Assembly (NCBI GenBank): GCA_000622025.1
Contig: JHWU01000011.1
Coordinates: 62,001-126,000, forward strand
Length of the DNA: 64,000 nucleotides
From: Lachnospiraceae bacterium AD3010
GTDB taxonomy: Bacteria > Bacillota > Clostridia > Lachnospirales > Lachnospiraceae
Direction: 5' to 3'
A program made the translations under genes and the position numbers. Shown one piece after another: positions 37,256-47,113 of the stretch. The notes below the pieces were generated by a model. The model saw only the letters and a program-made list of their open reading frames with translations, did no database searches and had not been told where the DNA came from. The stretch's first letter is position 1; every line of letters begins with the position of its first letter.

Positions 37256-38146
37256 TCATAAAGCAATATATCTCTCCGAACAGCCCTTCACATCCGGGAA
37301 AAGGCACTTTATCTGCTTTAAGTCGGACTCCTCAGCAGCCAAAAAGAAAACTTCCGTATCAGGATTTCCTTCTTTTTTTAGCTTGTCCATCATCTCAGTG
37401 AACATCAGAACCACATCTCCCGGATGTGCCTGAGACATATAGTGTATCCTAAGCCTCCTTACCGCAGCAGATGAAGCGTCATCCTCTTTTTCCGGCTCAC
37501 TCCCTCCAAGTTCCTCCAGACAGACATATGATCCTGTCCCATTTTCATCAAACATGATAAGGCTTGCGTCAAGGTCCACCTTATCTGAAAACAGCCCATC
37601 TTCCGGGACGGGATAGTCCCCTTTTTCACAGGAAGCTGAGAATGCTGTCTTCTCCTTATCTGAAAGAGATGAAAATGAACAGATCCTCTTGCTGCCCTTC
37701 TCATGAGGCTCTATCTGAGGAGCAAAATCATCAAGAGTAGCCTTATAAAATGCAGGGCCAAAGACCTCCCCTCTTCTGAAGCCCATGTCAGAAAAGAAGG
37801 GCGGCAGCGTCAGGGACTCACTATCAATAAGTGAAAACTCGGCCTGAACCACAAGCCCCGTATCCCCGGATCTGTCCATGTCGTCAATCATCATGAAAAG
37901 CTCCTTCAAAAGAGCCCTTCCTACCCCCTGTCTGCGATACTGCTGCGCGACATATATGGAGTCTATCTCAAAAACATTTGAAACAAACCCTCCACATAGA
38001 GCTCCTATGGCAGCCTTATCCTTTATGGCACATAGAAAAGCGGCAGGGATCCCCTCTTCTATCGCCTTGGCCGCTTCCTGAGTTATCAGCGGTCTTACTG
38101 CATCCAGTTTTTCCTTTGTAACTGAATAAATTTCAAATCTTTCCAT
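37256..38146 (-). CDS. GNAT acetyltransferase, two-domain
   Basis: A 296-residue protein. The N-terminal GNAT domain has SIYVAQQYRRQGVGRALLKE (R-x-x-G-x-G, acetyl-CoA loop) near residue 72. The C-terminal half is a second GNAT-like fold without that loop. The start lies 1 base after the stop of the giant gene; the GGAGGAG site is inside that gene's end, so expression is coupled. The acetyltransferase may act on the giant protein or its targets, which is only an inference. Confidence 0.8.
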   Translation of the reverse strand: MERFEIYSVTKEKLDAVRPLITQEAAKAIEEGIPAAFLCAIKDKAAIGALCGGFVSNVFEIDSIYVAQQYRRQGVGRALLKELFMMIDDMDRSGDTGLVVQAEFSLIDSESLTLPPFFSDMGFRRGEVFGPAFYKATLDDFAPQIEPHEKGSKRICSFSSLSDKEKTAFSASCEKGDYPVPEDGLFSDKVDLDASLIMFDENGTGSYVCLEELGGSEPEKEDDASSAAVRRLRIHYMSQAHPGDVVLMFTEMMDKLKKEGNPDTEVFFLAAEESDLKQIKCLFPDVKGCSERYIAL

Positions 38147-38147
38147 A

Positions 38148-41100
38148 TTAACCCACTCCTCCGCCGAAAGTTACTGCTGTGTTTTTCGCTCTCTCCTTCG
38201 CTTTCTGATCGTATAAGTCTTTTGCCTCCCTGGCCTTCTCTCTATTTAAGAGCGAGAATGAAGCCAGGTCACCCTCAAAGTCATGTGCCCTGTCCGCCAC
38301 TTCAATATATTTCTGTTCTCCGCCGGGATAGTCCTTCATGAGCTCCGCCGCAAGAACCTGCAGGGTCTCATCCACAGGCGTCATAAAGGCAGGATCCATT
38401 GTCTTATTGGTAAAGGCGGTAGGAGACATATAAAAAGCTATCTTATTAATGATATCTCCTTCTATGATAAGATCAGGATTTTCCTTGGAGATCAGATAGA
38501 GGGCATATTGCTCCTTTACCTTTTTCTCAACCTTCTGTACCGCCTTCTGGTATTCTGTATCCTTGTCAGCAATGTTACCCTCTTCTGCAGCCTTCTCCAT
38601 AGCAGCCTTGTACCTCAAGTTGATCTCAGACTTGATCTCTGCTTCATTGCGGAATTCAGCCGGTACGGTAAGTCCGCCAGCAAGCTTCTGATCCACTGCT
38701 TCTACCTGACGTCTGGCTATATCCTGCTTCTGTACCAGAAATGCCTTAAGCATTGGAACGGAAATAAGCTCTGAAATAATCCTCTCATGGATATCAACTA
38801 TACGATCCTGCTCCACTGTCCCAGGCTCTGCAAAGCCTTTATTATCCATGGCAAAAGCAAATTCCGTCAGTTCCCGAACTGCAGCTGCGGCATCGGGTGC
38901 GTTTTTTATCCTGCTCCTTAAGTTCTGATAGATCTTTTCATAGTTCTTTTCACTTTCATTAAGCTTTCTTGGCTCTGCATTCTCTATTGTGACATTTTCC
39001 TCAAATATCTCTTCAAAAATGCCGTCCTTATCCTTTCGCATCCTATCCTGAAGAGTCTTTCTGAAACCTTTCTTATCTATTTCATTTTTGGATACGAAGC
39101 GCCTTTCCTTCTCCGGCTTTTTCAAATCGTCTTCCATGGCCTTCCAAAGGATCTTCTGCATATATTCAAGGCGGGAAGCAAAAGCCTGCTGCTGCTTTTC
39201 ACTTAATAAGTCTGACGTGATAAGCTTCATATCATCCGCATTCATTTTGAGTATCGCTTCTGCCGCGTCCTTATCGATGACGGCCATCTTTTCAATATCA
39301 AAGGCGGCCAGCAGATAATTAGACTTTGTAAGGGCATTACCATCCAGCTCCTCATCGAAAGCACTCTTAAACGTTGTCATATATGCCCCCGACACATAGG
39401 AGACCTTTTCGTTTCCCTCCTCCCTGGTGCTTACCACAAGCCGAAGATCATTGACCGCGGCTGCGTTGACGTCTCCAAAGAGCGTGAAGATAAGGCGAAG
39501 GGCTGACATCTGACAAATCGCTTCAGGCGTATATTCAACCCTGTGGTTGATATTATTAGCAGCATCCTCCTCAATATTAGCCTGAAGGGTTGCCGGAGCC
39601 AGATCATGCATGGGATCATATGCGACAGGGCTTTGAACGCCAAAATACCGTTTCGCGGCTTTATCAGTCGCAACTGCCTCTCTTGCCTTGAGAGCAAGGT
39701 GTTCAAATCCCATGAATTTCATCATCCTGGAAGCTGCCACTGCGCTCTTCGCCTCAGCAGGCATTACTTCAGGCTTTGTGCCAAAGAAGGAGGTAACCTT
39801 TGATCCTTCCTTTATATAAAGGCCATCCTTCTTCTCACAATCTGCGATCTTTATCCCGGTTTTGACACTGCCGGGCTCCCTGTACCTTTCCTCAAGAGCT
39901 GCCCCGATATCATTATGGGGTTCGTCCTGTTTTACAGCCTCACTCTCAGCCAACATTTTGGACCATAAATAGTTAGCCTGTTCCTCAGGGACATTAAGCT
40001 TGGATGCCACAACCTTCAAAAGCACCAGCTGTCTTTCCAGCTGCTGGTCCCTGGGTGCCGTAGCCTGCATAATGCGGATAAAGTCCTCAATGCGATCAAT
40101 CTTGACAATAATATTCTGCTCATCAAGAATATAAAGCCCCTCCTGCAGCTCGTTCAGACCGGACTGGCGGTAAACCTTTCCATCCCTCGCGTCAATAAAG
40201 GGCATGGCATGCACCTTCTCACTATCCTCCTGCATCTGAGAAGTATCCATCTGTTCCGGAGCCAATCCCACCGAATGATTGAAGGGCGTAAGGATCACAC
40301 GTTTTGCGTCTCTCACCTCCTGGGGCGTAAAGTATTTGGGGTACTGGGTGTTCATAGAATATATGACAGTGGTATCTGCGCTTTCGCCAAGAGGTAATAA
40401 ATCCATACCATATCCATCTGTCACATGCCTGATTTCGCTGTTATGCTCTATCTTTTCAAACCCGCCATAACAGCTTCCCTTCCCCGGTACAGGGTCATAC
40501 TGGATCAGATGAAACTTGACAAATTTCTCATATTCGGGATAGTTGGTATGAAGCCAGTATTTCACCCTCATAGCTCCCAGAGATGCTCCTACGCCGCCTC
40601 TGCTGTGTCCCCGGATCATGAGGTCAATGGTATGGTGGTCAGGATGTTCCTGTCCGGGAGCGGGCTTGAAATCTCCATCCTCTATCTTCCAGGCCTTGAA
40701 GATCGGTATGAGCCTCTCTGCGGTAATGTTACAGATCCTGTTCATGGTCCTGTCAATGGCATAAGGGCCTACATTTAATAATCCCCCATGGTCAGGCGTC
40801 GGCCCTGCAATGGTATAACGGTATTTTTTTCTGTCTGCGTACTTTCCTTTTCCGCTTGTTACTTTCTCACGTATATAATTTGGCTCTCCGGGATGGGTCT
40901 CATTGTATTTCCGGCCGTACTGCTTCTGCATGATCGCTTCATCCTGCTCGCCATATCCGAAGAACCCATTCTGATTATGGGAAAATTCCCTGAAAGAGGA
41001 TCCTCCTACGTCAAATTCTATTACATCATGCCCCTCCTTCAGCAGTCTGGTTCCCATTGCATGTATCAGATCCTTCGAGCGTTCAGCTTCATCCTCGCTT

Positions 41101-42788
41101 GTCATGATCTTGTCGATATTATTATAAGCCTCGGGCATAAATTTTCGCATTGCTTCGCCCACGCTCTTCATTCCATTGGAATGGGACAGTCCTAAGGCCG
41201 TATATTTTTTCACGCTCTCAAGGGTTTTCTTTTCATGGACATAAACTTTCTTCTCCCTGAGTGTCTTCCTTTCTGCTTTGGTAAGCTTAAGATACGCCTT
41301 GGTAAAATCTTTCCGCTGATCCCTTATATGGTCTCTTAATACTTGTCTTGTATGGACAAAATCCTGGAATCCTTTCTCTTTCGCATTGATCCTGTCGGAA
41401 ACACCTTCCGCCTTTCGACGCATGATCTCCTTTTCCGGCAGTTTCTTTCCCTCAAGATCCCTGTACTCTTTTTCAGCAGTCGTTCCCTCTATCATCATTT
41501 TTGCGCTGACAATATCCAGAAGGCCCGTCTTCTTCTCCCGCCGTAAAAAGTCTTCTGCTCCCTCAGAAATATTCACCGTAAGGCCGCTGAGATAATAGAT
41601 TATATCCTTGTAGCAATCCGCATGGGCACTGATAAGGCCGATCATTTTGTTGGCCTTGGAAATCCTGCCGGAGATTCTCTTCTTTTCTGCTTCATCCTTG
41701 GTATCATAATCATTTAAGAATCTCTCTTCCCTCTTTAATAGCCTGTCCCTGACTTCAAGGGCTTTCCTGTATTCCTTACAGGCCTCCTGGATTCCATAGC
41801 CCCAGCTTTCATACTCCCTGGTATGGTTTGAGATCTCCCCGATAAGAGACTTGGAAATGCTTTCCGCATCTAAATTATACCTATTTGCATAATTTCTTGC
41901 CAATGTGATCTCTTCACCTGATACCTTTTGTCCGAGATTATTCATGGCTTCTTCATATTTTGCCTTGGCATCCCTCTGCTCCTGCTTAAGGAGCCGTTTA
42001 TTTGTTATGCTGGTAAGAGCGATCTGCTGCGTTCCTTTTTCTGATAACTGGAGTTCAAGTCCATGTACCCTCAAAATGGCATTATAAGCCGCTTCAAATT
42101 CCGCTGCCCAGTTGGCACGAGCTTCAAGCTGCATTATCTGCTCCAGAGGAAGGGAATCAAAAAATACGGGATATTCATCCCTTAACCTGGTATAGTCTTT
42201 TAGATCCCGCACCATCTCATACAGCTCAGCAGCATGCTCAGAAAAATATTCCTCGGTAAGCATCCTGGGATCGAATGAGGCATAGAGTATCCTCTGGGTA
42301 AATGCAATAAGAGTGGGGTCACCTTCTTCGTTATTTGCGCTAAGGGATCTATTCTGATATCCTCCCTTGTCGAAATAGTCCCGCATGGAATTGAATACTC
42401 GGATCGTGCAGTAATCAGCATCCTTGCGGCTCTTCTGAAAGTTCTTCAGCTGACTCTTTTCACGTTTTGCTACCTGTTTATCTTTTCTTGCGACTGCGAG
42501 CACGCGCTTGGGAAGAAATCCTGCTGAAGTGTCAATCTCCCAGTCCTGCTGTGTTTTATTCCGAAGCTCAAAAACACGATTCCGATCCTCTGAGGTATTC
42601 TTGATCCTCCGATACAGGTCCTGCATCTGCTGCGTCTCATAATCCTGCTTTTCCTTCTCGGATTGCAGAGCATCTTTCTGATCCCATGCAGACACGCTCT
42701 GCAGCTGCTCCAGAACATCCTCTTTTTTAATGGAGAATCCCTGCTGTTGTTCCTGTTGAAGATTCTTCACCAATTCTTTATCTGGCAT
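38148..42788 (-). CDS. Very large protein with embedded serine-hydrolase domain
   Basis: About 1,546 residues, mostly charged helix. An alpha/beta-hydrolase-like domain lies near residues 570-845 (numbering from this start). Its elbow is MIRGHSRGGVGAS (Ser near 729), the acid lies in IQYDPVPGKG (Asp near 765) and the His in PFNHSVGL (near 838), in Ser-Asp-His order. No signal peptide or membrane helix is seen. A start at 42839 (TTG) has no site, while the ATG at 42788 follows AAGGAGG by 5 bases. The build suggests an effector or toxin-like protein, but no family is recognised. A GNAT gene is coupled downstream. Confidence 0.75.
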   Translation of the reverse strand: MPDKELVKNLQQEQQQGFSIKKEDVLEQLQSVSAWDQKDALQSEKEKQDYETQQMQDLYRRIKNTSEDRNRVFELRNKTQQDWEIDTSAGFLPKRVLAVARKDKQVAKREKSQLKNFQKSRKDADYCTIRVFNSMRDYFDKGGYQNRSLSANNEEGDPTLIAFTQRILYASFDPRMLTEEYFSEHAAELYEMVRDLKDYTRLRDEYPVFFDSLPLEQIMQLEARANWAAEFEAAYNAILRVHGLELQLSEKGTQQIALTSITNKRLLKQEQRDAKAKYEEAMNNLGQKVSGEEITLARNYANRYNLDAESISKSLIGEISNHTREYESWGYGIQEACKEYRKALEVRDRLLKREERFLNDYDTKDEAEKKRISGRISKANKMIGLISAHADCYKDIIYYLSGLTVNISEGAEDFLRREKKTGLLDIVSAKMMIEGTTAEKEYRDLEGKKLPEKEIMRRKAEGVSDRINAKEKGFQDFVHTRQVLRDHIRDQRKDFTKAYLKLTKAERKTLREKKVYVHEKKTLESVKKYTALGLSHSNGMKSVGEAMRKFMPEAYNNIDKIMTSEDEAERSKDLIHAMGTRLLKEGHDVIEFDVGGSSFREFSHNQNGFFGYGEQDEAIMQKQYGRKYNETHPGEPNYIREKVTSGKGKYADRKKYRYTIAGPTPDHGGLLNVGPYAIDRTMNRICNITAERLIPIFKAWKIEDGDFKPAPGQEHPDHHTIDLMIRGHSRGGVGASLGAMRVKYWLHTNYPEYEKFVKFHLIQYDPVPGKGSCYGGFEKIEHNSEIRHVTDGYGMDLLPLGESADTTVIYSMNTQYPKYFTPQEVRDAKRVILTPFNHSVGLAPEQMDTSQMQEDSEKVHAMPFIDARDGKVYRQSGLNELQEGLYILDEQNIIVKIDRIEDFIRIMQATAPRDQQLERQLVLLKVVASKLNVPEEQANYLWSKMLAESEAVKQDEPHNDIGAALEERYREPGSVKTGIKIADCEKKDGLYIKEGSKVTSFFGTKPEVMPAEAKSAVAASRMMKFMGFEHLALKAREAVATDKAAKRYFGVQSPVAYDPMHDLAPATLQANIEEDAANNINHRVEYTPEAICQMSALRLIFTLFGDVNAAAVNDLRLVVSTREEGNEKVSYVSGAYMTTFKSAFDEELDGNALTKSNYLLAAFDIEKMAVIDKDAAEAILKMNADDMKLITSDLLSEKQQQAFASRLEYMQKILWKAMEDDLKKPEKERRFVSKNEIDKKGFRKTLQDRMRKDKDGIFEEIFEENVTIENAEPRKLNESEKNYEKIYQNLRSRIKNAPDAAAAVRELTEFAFAMDNKGFAEPGTVEQDRIVDIHERIISELISVPMLKAFLVQKQDIARRQVEAVDQKLAGGLTVPAEFRNEAEIKSEINLRYKAAMEKAAEEGNIADKDTEYQKAVQKVEKKVKEQYALYLISKENPDLIIEGDIINKIAFYMSPTAFTNKTMDPAFMTPVDETLQVLAAELMKDYPGGEQKYIEVADRAHDFEGDLASFSLLNREKAREAKDLYDQKAKERAKNTAVTFGGGVG

Positions 42789-42842
42789 TACTACCTCCTT
42801 ATTCATGTTTCCTAAATAGTTCTCAAAATTTGCTGCCAAAAT

Positions 42843-42871
42843 ATTATACAGGCAAAATCCAGCGCAGTAAA
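42843..42871 (-). promoter_or_regulatory. Promoter of the giant gene
   Basis: On the minus strand TTTACT (42871-42866) and TATAAT (42848-42843) are 17 bases apart, about 50 bases before the chosen ATG. The -10 is perfect and lies almost on the alternative TTG start, which argues against that start. Confidence 0.7.
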
Positions 42872-43070
42872 CAACTACTACCCCTTAGGCGGCGTAAATT
42901 TACACTCGGAAAATATCAGACATAAAGAACTATCTGTGAATAATTATTAATCAAGATCTGCGGCTCCTATTCTAACTCTTTTTCTTTTGGTGGCAATTAA
43001 TATATAAAAGACACCCATAATCCCGGGCAGAGCCCGGAAGCTGCTGTTTACTTAATTGATATTTCCTCGC

Positions 43071-43283
43071 CTACCAGGTGTAATGGTTTAGATATAAACT
43101 CAGTTGCTTCTTTGTCTGTATCGACATCGTATGTGATATTGCATCACTATACTTACCCGGTTCCGTTTCATAGCTGCTTCTCCCGGCACGCTCTGCCGCT
43201 ATCATATCATGCGCACATATCACATTGATCCATACTTTTACAATCTTCAATGATCTGCCAAGTGATATATTCTGGAGTATCAT
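43071..43283 (-). CDS. Small hypothetical protein, doubtful
   Basis: A 70-codon frame preceded by GAGGTGAT at suitable distance. The sequence (MIAAERAGRSSYETEPGKYS) has no recognised features. The surrounding 1 kb (42,872-43,617) has no other gene. A segment near 43,415-43,440 (CAATTTTCAAGGAACTG) resembles sequences flanking rRNA operons but no rRNA is present. Confidence 0.35.
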   Translation of the reverse strand: MILQNISLGRSLKIVKVWINVICAHDMIAAERAGRSSYETEPGKYSDAISHTMSIQTKKQLSLYLNHYTW

Positions 43284-43612
43284 CTTAAATCACCTCGATG
43301 ATATTATAGCCGGACACCCTTGAAAAATCCGTTAATCTTTCACTATTTTTTCACTTTTTTCCATTATCCTTATCAAAGGTATCCGCATCAAAAGGAAAAT
43401 CAATGCTCTGTTTGTCATGCAATTTTCAAGGAACTGATTGCCGGGAATAAGTCCCCGCCGCTATACAAATCGCATTTCTGCGTTCTGATCTAAATCTCAA
43501 GTTTCAGACTTGACTTCTAATAGTTAGTCTTTCGTTGTTAAATCCTCGGACGGAGTATTACACAAAATACCATATGTTATTACACAATTCTGAGTGGAAA
43601 TAATTATGTAAA

Positions 43613-43641
43613 AAAAATTACACACCTGTTTAAGTGTGTAA
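43613..43641 (-). terminator. Terminator beside attachment site D
   Basis: TTACACAC (43618-43625) pairs with GTGTGTAA (43634-43641). On the minus strand a run of T follows. It lies next to the tRNA-like sequence of copy D, as a tRNA terminator would. Confidence 0.8.
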
Positions 43642-43647
43642 TCTTCA

Positions 43648-43730
43648 AGCGACAGACGGGGCGCACGAGGTTCGGTGAACCTCGGCTCTGCGCCGACCGG
43701 AGTGAAACAGAGATCGAACCTGCATGTCGC
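43648..43730 (+). repeat. Copy D: diverged 56-bp hairpin element in tRNA-like site
   Basis: AGCGACAGACGG is followed by the element 43660-43715. Outer stem GGCGCA (43660-43665) pairs with TGCGCC (43689-43694); inner stem CGAGGTTC (43666-43673) pairs with GAACCTCG (43677-43684). Against other copies the T-A closing pair is A-T and one C-G is T-A, so both sides changed together. GAACCTGCATG follows. Confidence 0.85.
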
Positions 43731-43837
43731 ACACCTCGAAAACCCTTATAGAAAGGAGGTTTCCGAGCATCCTCATCTCCAACTTAACCACCTACTTAAC
43801 CAAAAAAGGATTACTCACCTTTCTTAGTAATTACAGT

Positions 43838-44476
43838 TTAAGCAAGAGATTTCGCCAATTTAATCGTATCGGAAGAGTATTTCTCTTTTAATTCTGCAGG
43901 CTTTTTACCTTTTCTTACATCTCTGATTGCAGAAGCAAGATTCCTCTCACTTTTTTTTCTTGTTTTTTCTGTATACGATTCTAATATCTGTCCACCCATC
44001 TTGTTCATCTCCTTCCTCGCATTCTTCTGCGATCCCAACATATAATCCATGATCTCCATAATATAACCTACAAGGTCGCTATAAAGTTCCGAATCATTGT
44101 TGCTTTCAAGAATCTTCCATAATTTCCTACATATTCCATCATATTCTTTCAACAACGCATTAAGCCGGTCTACATTTTTATCAAGAGTTTTCAGTTCTTT
44201 CTCATACCTCATCACGTAGAATGGCAAAAACAACAGTAGTTTCTTACGGAATATCACATCCTTTGTGTAATCCTGAACTTTGATAACCTTTGATTCGTAG
44301 GAAAGAGTATCCCCTTGGGGAGACTTGACTTCTACGGTCAGTGTGTCCGGCGTGTTCTTAGTGTGCCTCAGGTAGATTACCGCTGACTCCGGCAAATCAA
44401 CATGAATATAATCTTTCTTTCTACGCGCCCGATCCAATGCAATTTCCAGAGCATATTCAAACATGCGGATAGACAT
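43838..44476 (-). CDS. Rpn-like PD-(D/E)XK nuclease, N-terminally truncated
   Basis: A 212-residue protein starting MSIRMFEYALEIALDRARRK. VIFRKKLLLFLPFYVMRYEK and the C-terminal helical region match Rpn/YhgA-like recombination-promoting nucleases. Family members normally have about 60 more residues before this point, carrying part of the nuclease core, so this copy may be inactive. It starts 5 bases after the AbiEi-like gene on the same strand, where a type IV toxin gene would be expected. Confidence 0.65.
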   Translation of the reverse strand: MSIRMFEYALEIALDRARRKKDYIHVDLPESAVIYLRHTKNTPDTLTVEVKSPQGDTLSYESKVIKVQDYTKDVIFRKKLLLFLPFYVMRYEKELKTLDKNVDRLNALLKEYDGICRKLWKILESNNDSELYSDLVGYIMEIMDYMLGSQKNARKEMNKMGGQILESYTEKTRKKSERNLASAIRDVRKGKKPAELKEKYSSDTIKLAKSLA

Positions 44477-44481
44477 TGTAT

Positions 44482-45249
44482 TTAATCTGCGGCATCCTCT
44501 ATCTCTCCGTTTTTCATCCTCTTAATACTCTTAGGGTATACCAGTTTCCACTCACCGGTATATCCAGGATCACTTATACCATTTGTCAGATAGCGCTTTG
44601 AATTTCCGCTTCTTTCCTTGCATATCTTTATAAAATCATCACTTATTTCAAGTTCCGTCTGATATTCACTAAAAATAAAACCGGTCTTCTGATATAAAAA
44701 AGCACTGTCATATCCAGCCAGATATTTTAACATTTTATCCTCATTAATACTGTTCACAGACATCACACACGAAAGTACCTCTTCCAGGCCGGCAATGAGA
44801 TTCAGATCCTTTATTGAATCTACTATAGTCCGCTCCTTATCTGTAACCCTGACGCCACCACCAAACTCCGGAGAAATGATACCTTTTTTCATCCGCTTTT
44901 TAACATAATGATATGTGTATCCATCAAATTCAAAGTCGTGGAAACGCGTCTCAGAGCCAACATAAACCTCATAGAAAACCTGATCTACAGTTCCATAATA
45001 CTCAAATGCAGTATGATGGGATACATAAGAAGATGGTGTAATAGCACTGGCAATCTGAAATCTGTTTGCCACCGGACCGCCATTTTCTCCGCTCACGCAC
45101 GTGTATAATCCATTTCGTATTTTTAATACCATACTTTCCTTCAGAAGCTTTTCTAATGCCGCTCGTGCTGTCCGTTCACTTGAATACAGCGCATTCACTT
45201 CTTTCATGGAAAAAACCGGGTATTGTAACAGTTCGTAATACAAATTCAT
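44482..45249 (-). CDS. AbiEi-like transcriptional regulator (type IV antitoxin family)
   Basis: About 255 residues. The N-terminal winged helix is YPVFSMKEVNALYSSERTAR, then LEKLLKESMVLKIRNGLYTC. The middle PSSYVSHHTAFEYYG and VRVTDKERTIVDSIK are the AbiEi C-terminal-domain signature. Known AbiEi proteins repress their own operon and block the AbiEii nucleotidyltransferase. No AbiEii follows. The ATG at 45249 follows GGGGTGA. A TTGACA promoter lies upstream. Confidence 0.85.
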   Translation of the reverse strand: MNLYYELLQYPVFSMKEVNALYSSERTARAALEKLLKESMVLKIRNGLYTCVSGENGGPVANRFQIASAITPSSYVSHHTAFEYYGTVDQVFYEVYVGSETRFHDFEFDGYTYHYVKKRMKKGIISPEFGGGVRVTDKERTIVDSIKDLNLIAGLEEVLSCVMSVNSINEDKMLKYLAGYDSAFLYQKTGFIFSEYQTELEISDDFIKICKERSGNSKRYLTNGISDPGYTGEWKLVYPKSIKRMKNGEIEDAAD

Positions 45250-45320
45250 GTTTTCACCCCGCAATGTTAAGTATGAGTAGGTTTTTACCCCTTTATATGT
45301 TATTTATGTACGCATTTTCA

Positions 45321-45349
45321 ACTTATCACCGCGGGACCTCTTTGTCAAG
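45321..45349 (-). promoter_or_regulatory. Promoter of the abiEi-like gene
   Basis: On the minus strand a perfect TTGACA (45349-45344) is 17 bases from TAAGTT (45326-45321), a weak -10. It lies about 75 bases before the start codon. Confidence 0.5.
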
Positions 45350-45426
45350 TTGTATTTGTGTATTATTTTACGTCATATTATGCTATTATTGTACTTCTTC
45401 AAAATATCCATGCATATTACTTTCAA

Positions 45427-45449
45427 AAAAAGCCGGCTAAGAAACCGGC
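45427..45449 (-). terminator. Minus-strand terminator
   Basis: GCCGG (45432-45436) and CCGGC (45445-45449) around an 8-base loop, followed on the minus strand by seven T. No intact minus-strand gene lies upstream, so it is left over from a lost gene. Confidence 0.65.
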
Positions 45450-45481
45450 ATTTCAACCAGCCATCTTATCCAGCTTGTTAA

Positions 45482-45754
45482 TTATCTTACCATATCAACC
45501 GATGTGGCCTGAAGCAAGCGCATATCGCGCATTTACTTGGCTTGTCCCCACAGAGTGTCGACAGGTGGTGCTCCGGTAAGGCTTTGCCAACACTCGACAA
45601 CTTTGTCGATCTGTGCGACATACTGCGCTGCTCTATTGACAGCCTGGTCGTTCGCAACGAATCTATCCCTCCATTAGAAAAAGACTCTTCAGGAGATTCA
45701 AAAGACTGCTATTCGCTTGTACGCTATATTACCAGGGTCGGTAAACAACAGTAG
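45482..45754 (+). pseudogene. XRE-family regulator fragment
   Basis: AHIAHLLGLSPQSVDRWCSG followed by KALPTLDNFVDLCDILRCSI is the second half of an XRE helix-turn-helix with its recognition helix. A stop lies just upstream and no start precedes helix 2. The frame ends at 45754. It is a 5'-truncated gene. Confidence 0.7.
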
Positions 45755-46369
45755 CTTAAATGGCGATAGTCTCCATCTACTCGTCGAATAATTAATCAAA
45801 AAGGGGACGGTATTGAAATTAATCTTCAACCGTCCCATTGTTACCGGGGTTATCGACCACTGCCTGACCTCAGACAGGCGCATTGCAATGCCTGCGCTTT
45901 ACATATATAGCCGAGAAGTATTTCTTCCCAGCTTGTATTGTGAATACTGGAATGAAGAAGAAAATAAAGATCTGTCTCATCATATCCTCGATATAATCTA
46001 CCGCCGCCAAACCAGCATTGATATTTATTGTCCAAAACTGCTTTTCATGCCAGCTTTTGGACAAATAATTCATATTCTCATAAACAAATCATCTAAAATC
46101 ACCTGATTATTGATCACTCCGCTATACATATTTTTTTCACACCGTAAGTGGTTATCATTATAAGCTGAATTGTTTTTCGACATTTAGTCACTTCAGAGAA
46201 CTATTTTATGTCTAAATCATCGTTTTTTTCTTTGTTTTGGACAGATAATATACCGTATCCTCCTCGTCAATTATGCTGGAATATACTAATTCACGGTATC
46301 ATAAACATGCGTAGCCTAGTTTGAAAATGAAATCGACGGGATCGTTCATAATTCCCTCCATTGCACTTC
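45755..46369. other. Stretch with an inverted repeat, no clear gene
   Basis: GGGACGGT (45804-45811) and ACCGTCCC (45829-45836) form a stem followed on the minus strand by five T. Open frames in 45,810-46,110 exist on both strands but have no ribosome site and no recognisable content. Confidence 0.4.
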
Positions 46370-47113
46370 CTACAGATGCTGCCTCAAGAGCTCATCTACC
46401 AAATATACTGCACAGAATATCAGAATCACGAGTACTGCATATCCTGCAAGATATCCGGGGATACCCATTATTGATGCCATCCATTCTAATGGGGTTCCCT
46501 CCGGCGGCCAGTTCACAAAGAAATAATTGCACCTAAAGCACCTGTCAAAAATGTATACCTCCGGTGTGATGACCACCAGAAAAAGGATCGGCTGATATAT
46601 CTTCTTTATTGATGGAGAAATGTACCCGTTAAGTCTCAATGCCAGCGGATAGAATACGAGAAGTCCATGCCAAATGAAGCTGTACAGGTTCATAAAGTTC
46701 CATACCGGGTAATATACTGTCCAGTCAGGAAATATCAGTGCTGCCAATGAGGCCGGCATTATCAGCACGTAGGATACCTCCCCGCAGAAAGCCTTTATCT
46801 TTTCATTACCGGAATACTCACGTACCAGGAAAACGAATATCCCGATGCTGCATATGTGTAAAGGCAAAAACCCAAGCCCGAAGTGATGGACAAATATCAG
46901 GAATCCATCCTTGAAGAATTCCATACACAGCATAACAACAGGAATCATCCTGAGGATCCGTGATCTCTGCTCCTTAGCTAATCTGGAAAACAGCCATAAT
47001 CCAAGTATTACAAGCAATAAAGCAATCCCTGTGCTTAAGAGATGGGTACTGCTAAAAAGCGGATATCCCATCCCTAAGGGAATATCATCCTGTTCTTTCC
47101 AGAAATACTGCAT
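46370..47113 (-). CDS. YwaF/TMEM164-like membrane protein
   Basis: A 247-residue membrane protein with about seven helices, matching TIGR02206 family proteins. Characteristic pieces are LPLHICSIGIFVFLVREYSG and PVWNFMNLYSFIWHGLLVFY. Its start shares a base with the stop of the Dabb gene (TGATG). The function of the family in bacteria is not established. Confidence 0.85.
   Translation of the reverse strand: MQYFWKEQDDIPLGMGYPLFSSTHLLSTGIALLLVILGLWLFSRLAKEQRSRILRMIPVVMLCMEFFKDGFLIFVHHFGLGFLPLHICSIGIFVFLVREYSGNEKIKAFCGEVSYVLIMPASLAALIFPDWTVYYPVWNFMNLYSFIWHGLLVFYPLALRLNGYISPSIKKIYQPILFLVVITPEVYIFDRCFRCNYFFVNWPPEGTPLEWMASIMGIPGYLAGYAVLVILIFCAVYLVDELLRQHL

Noticed and set aside
43400-43560. Possible rRNA-operon spacer sequence
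   Set aside because: A short CAATTTTCAAGGAACTG-like match recalls rRNA flanks, but no rRNA gene or tRNA lies next to it.
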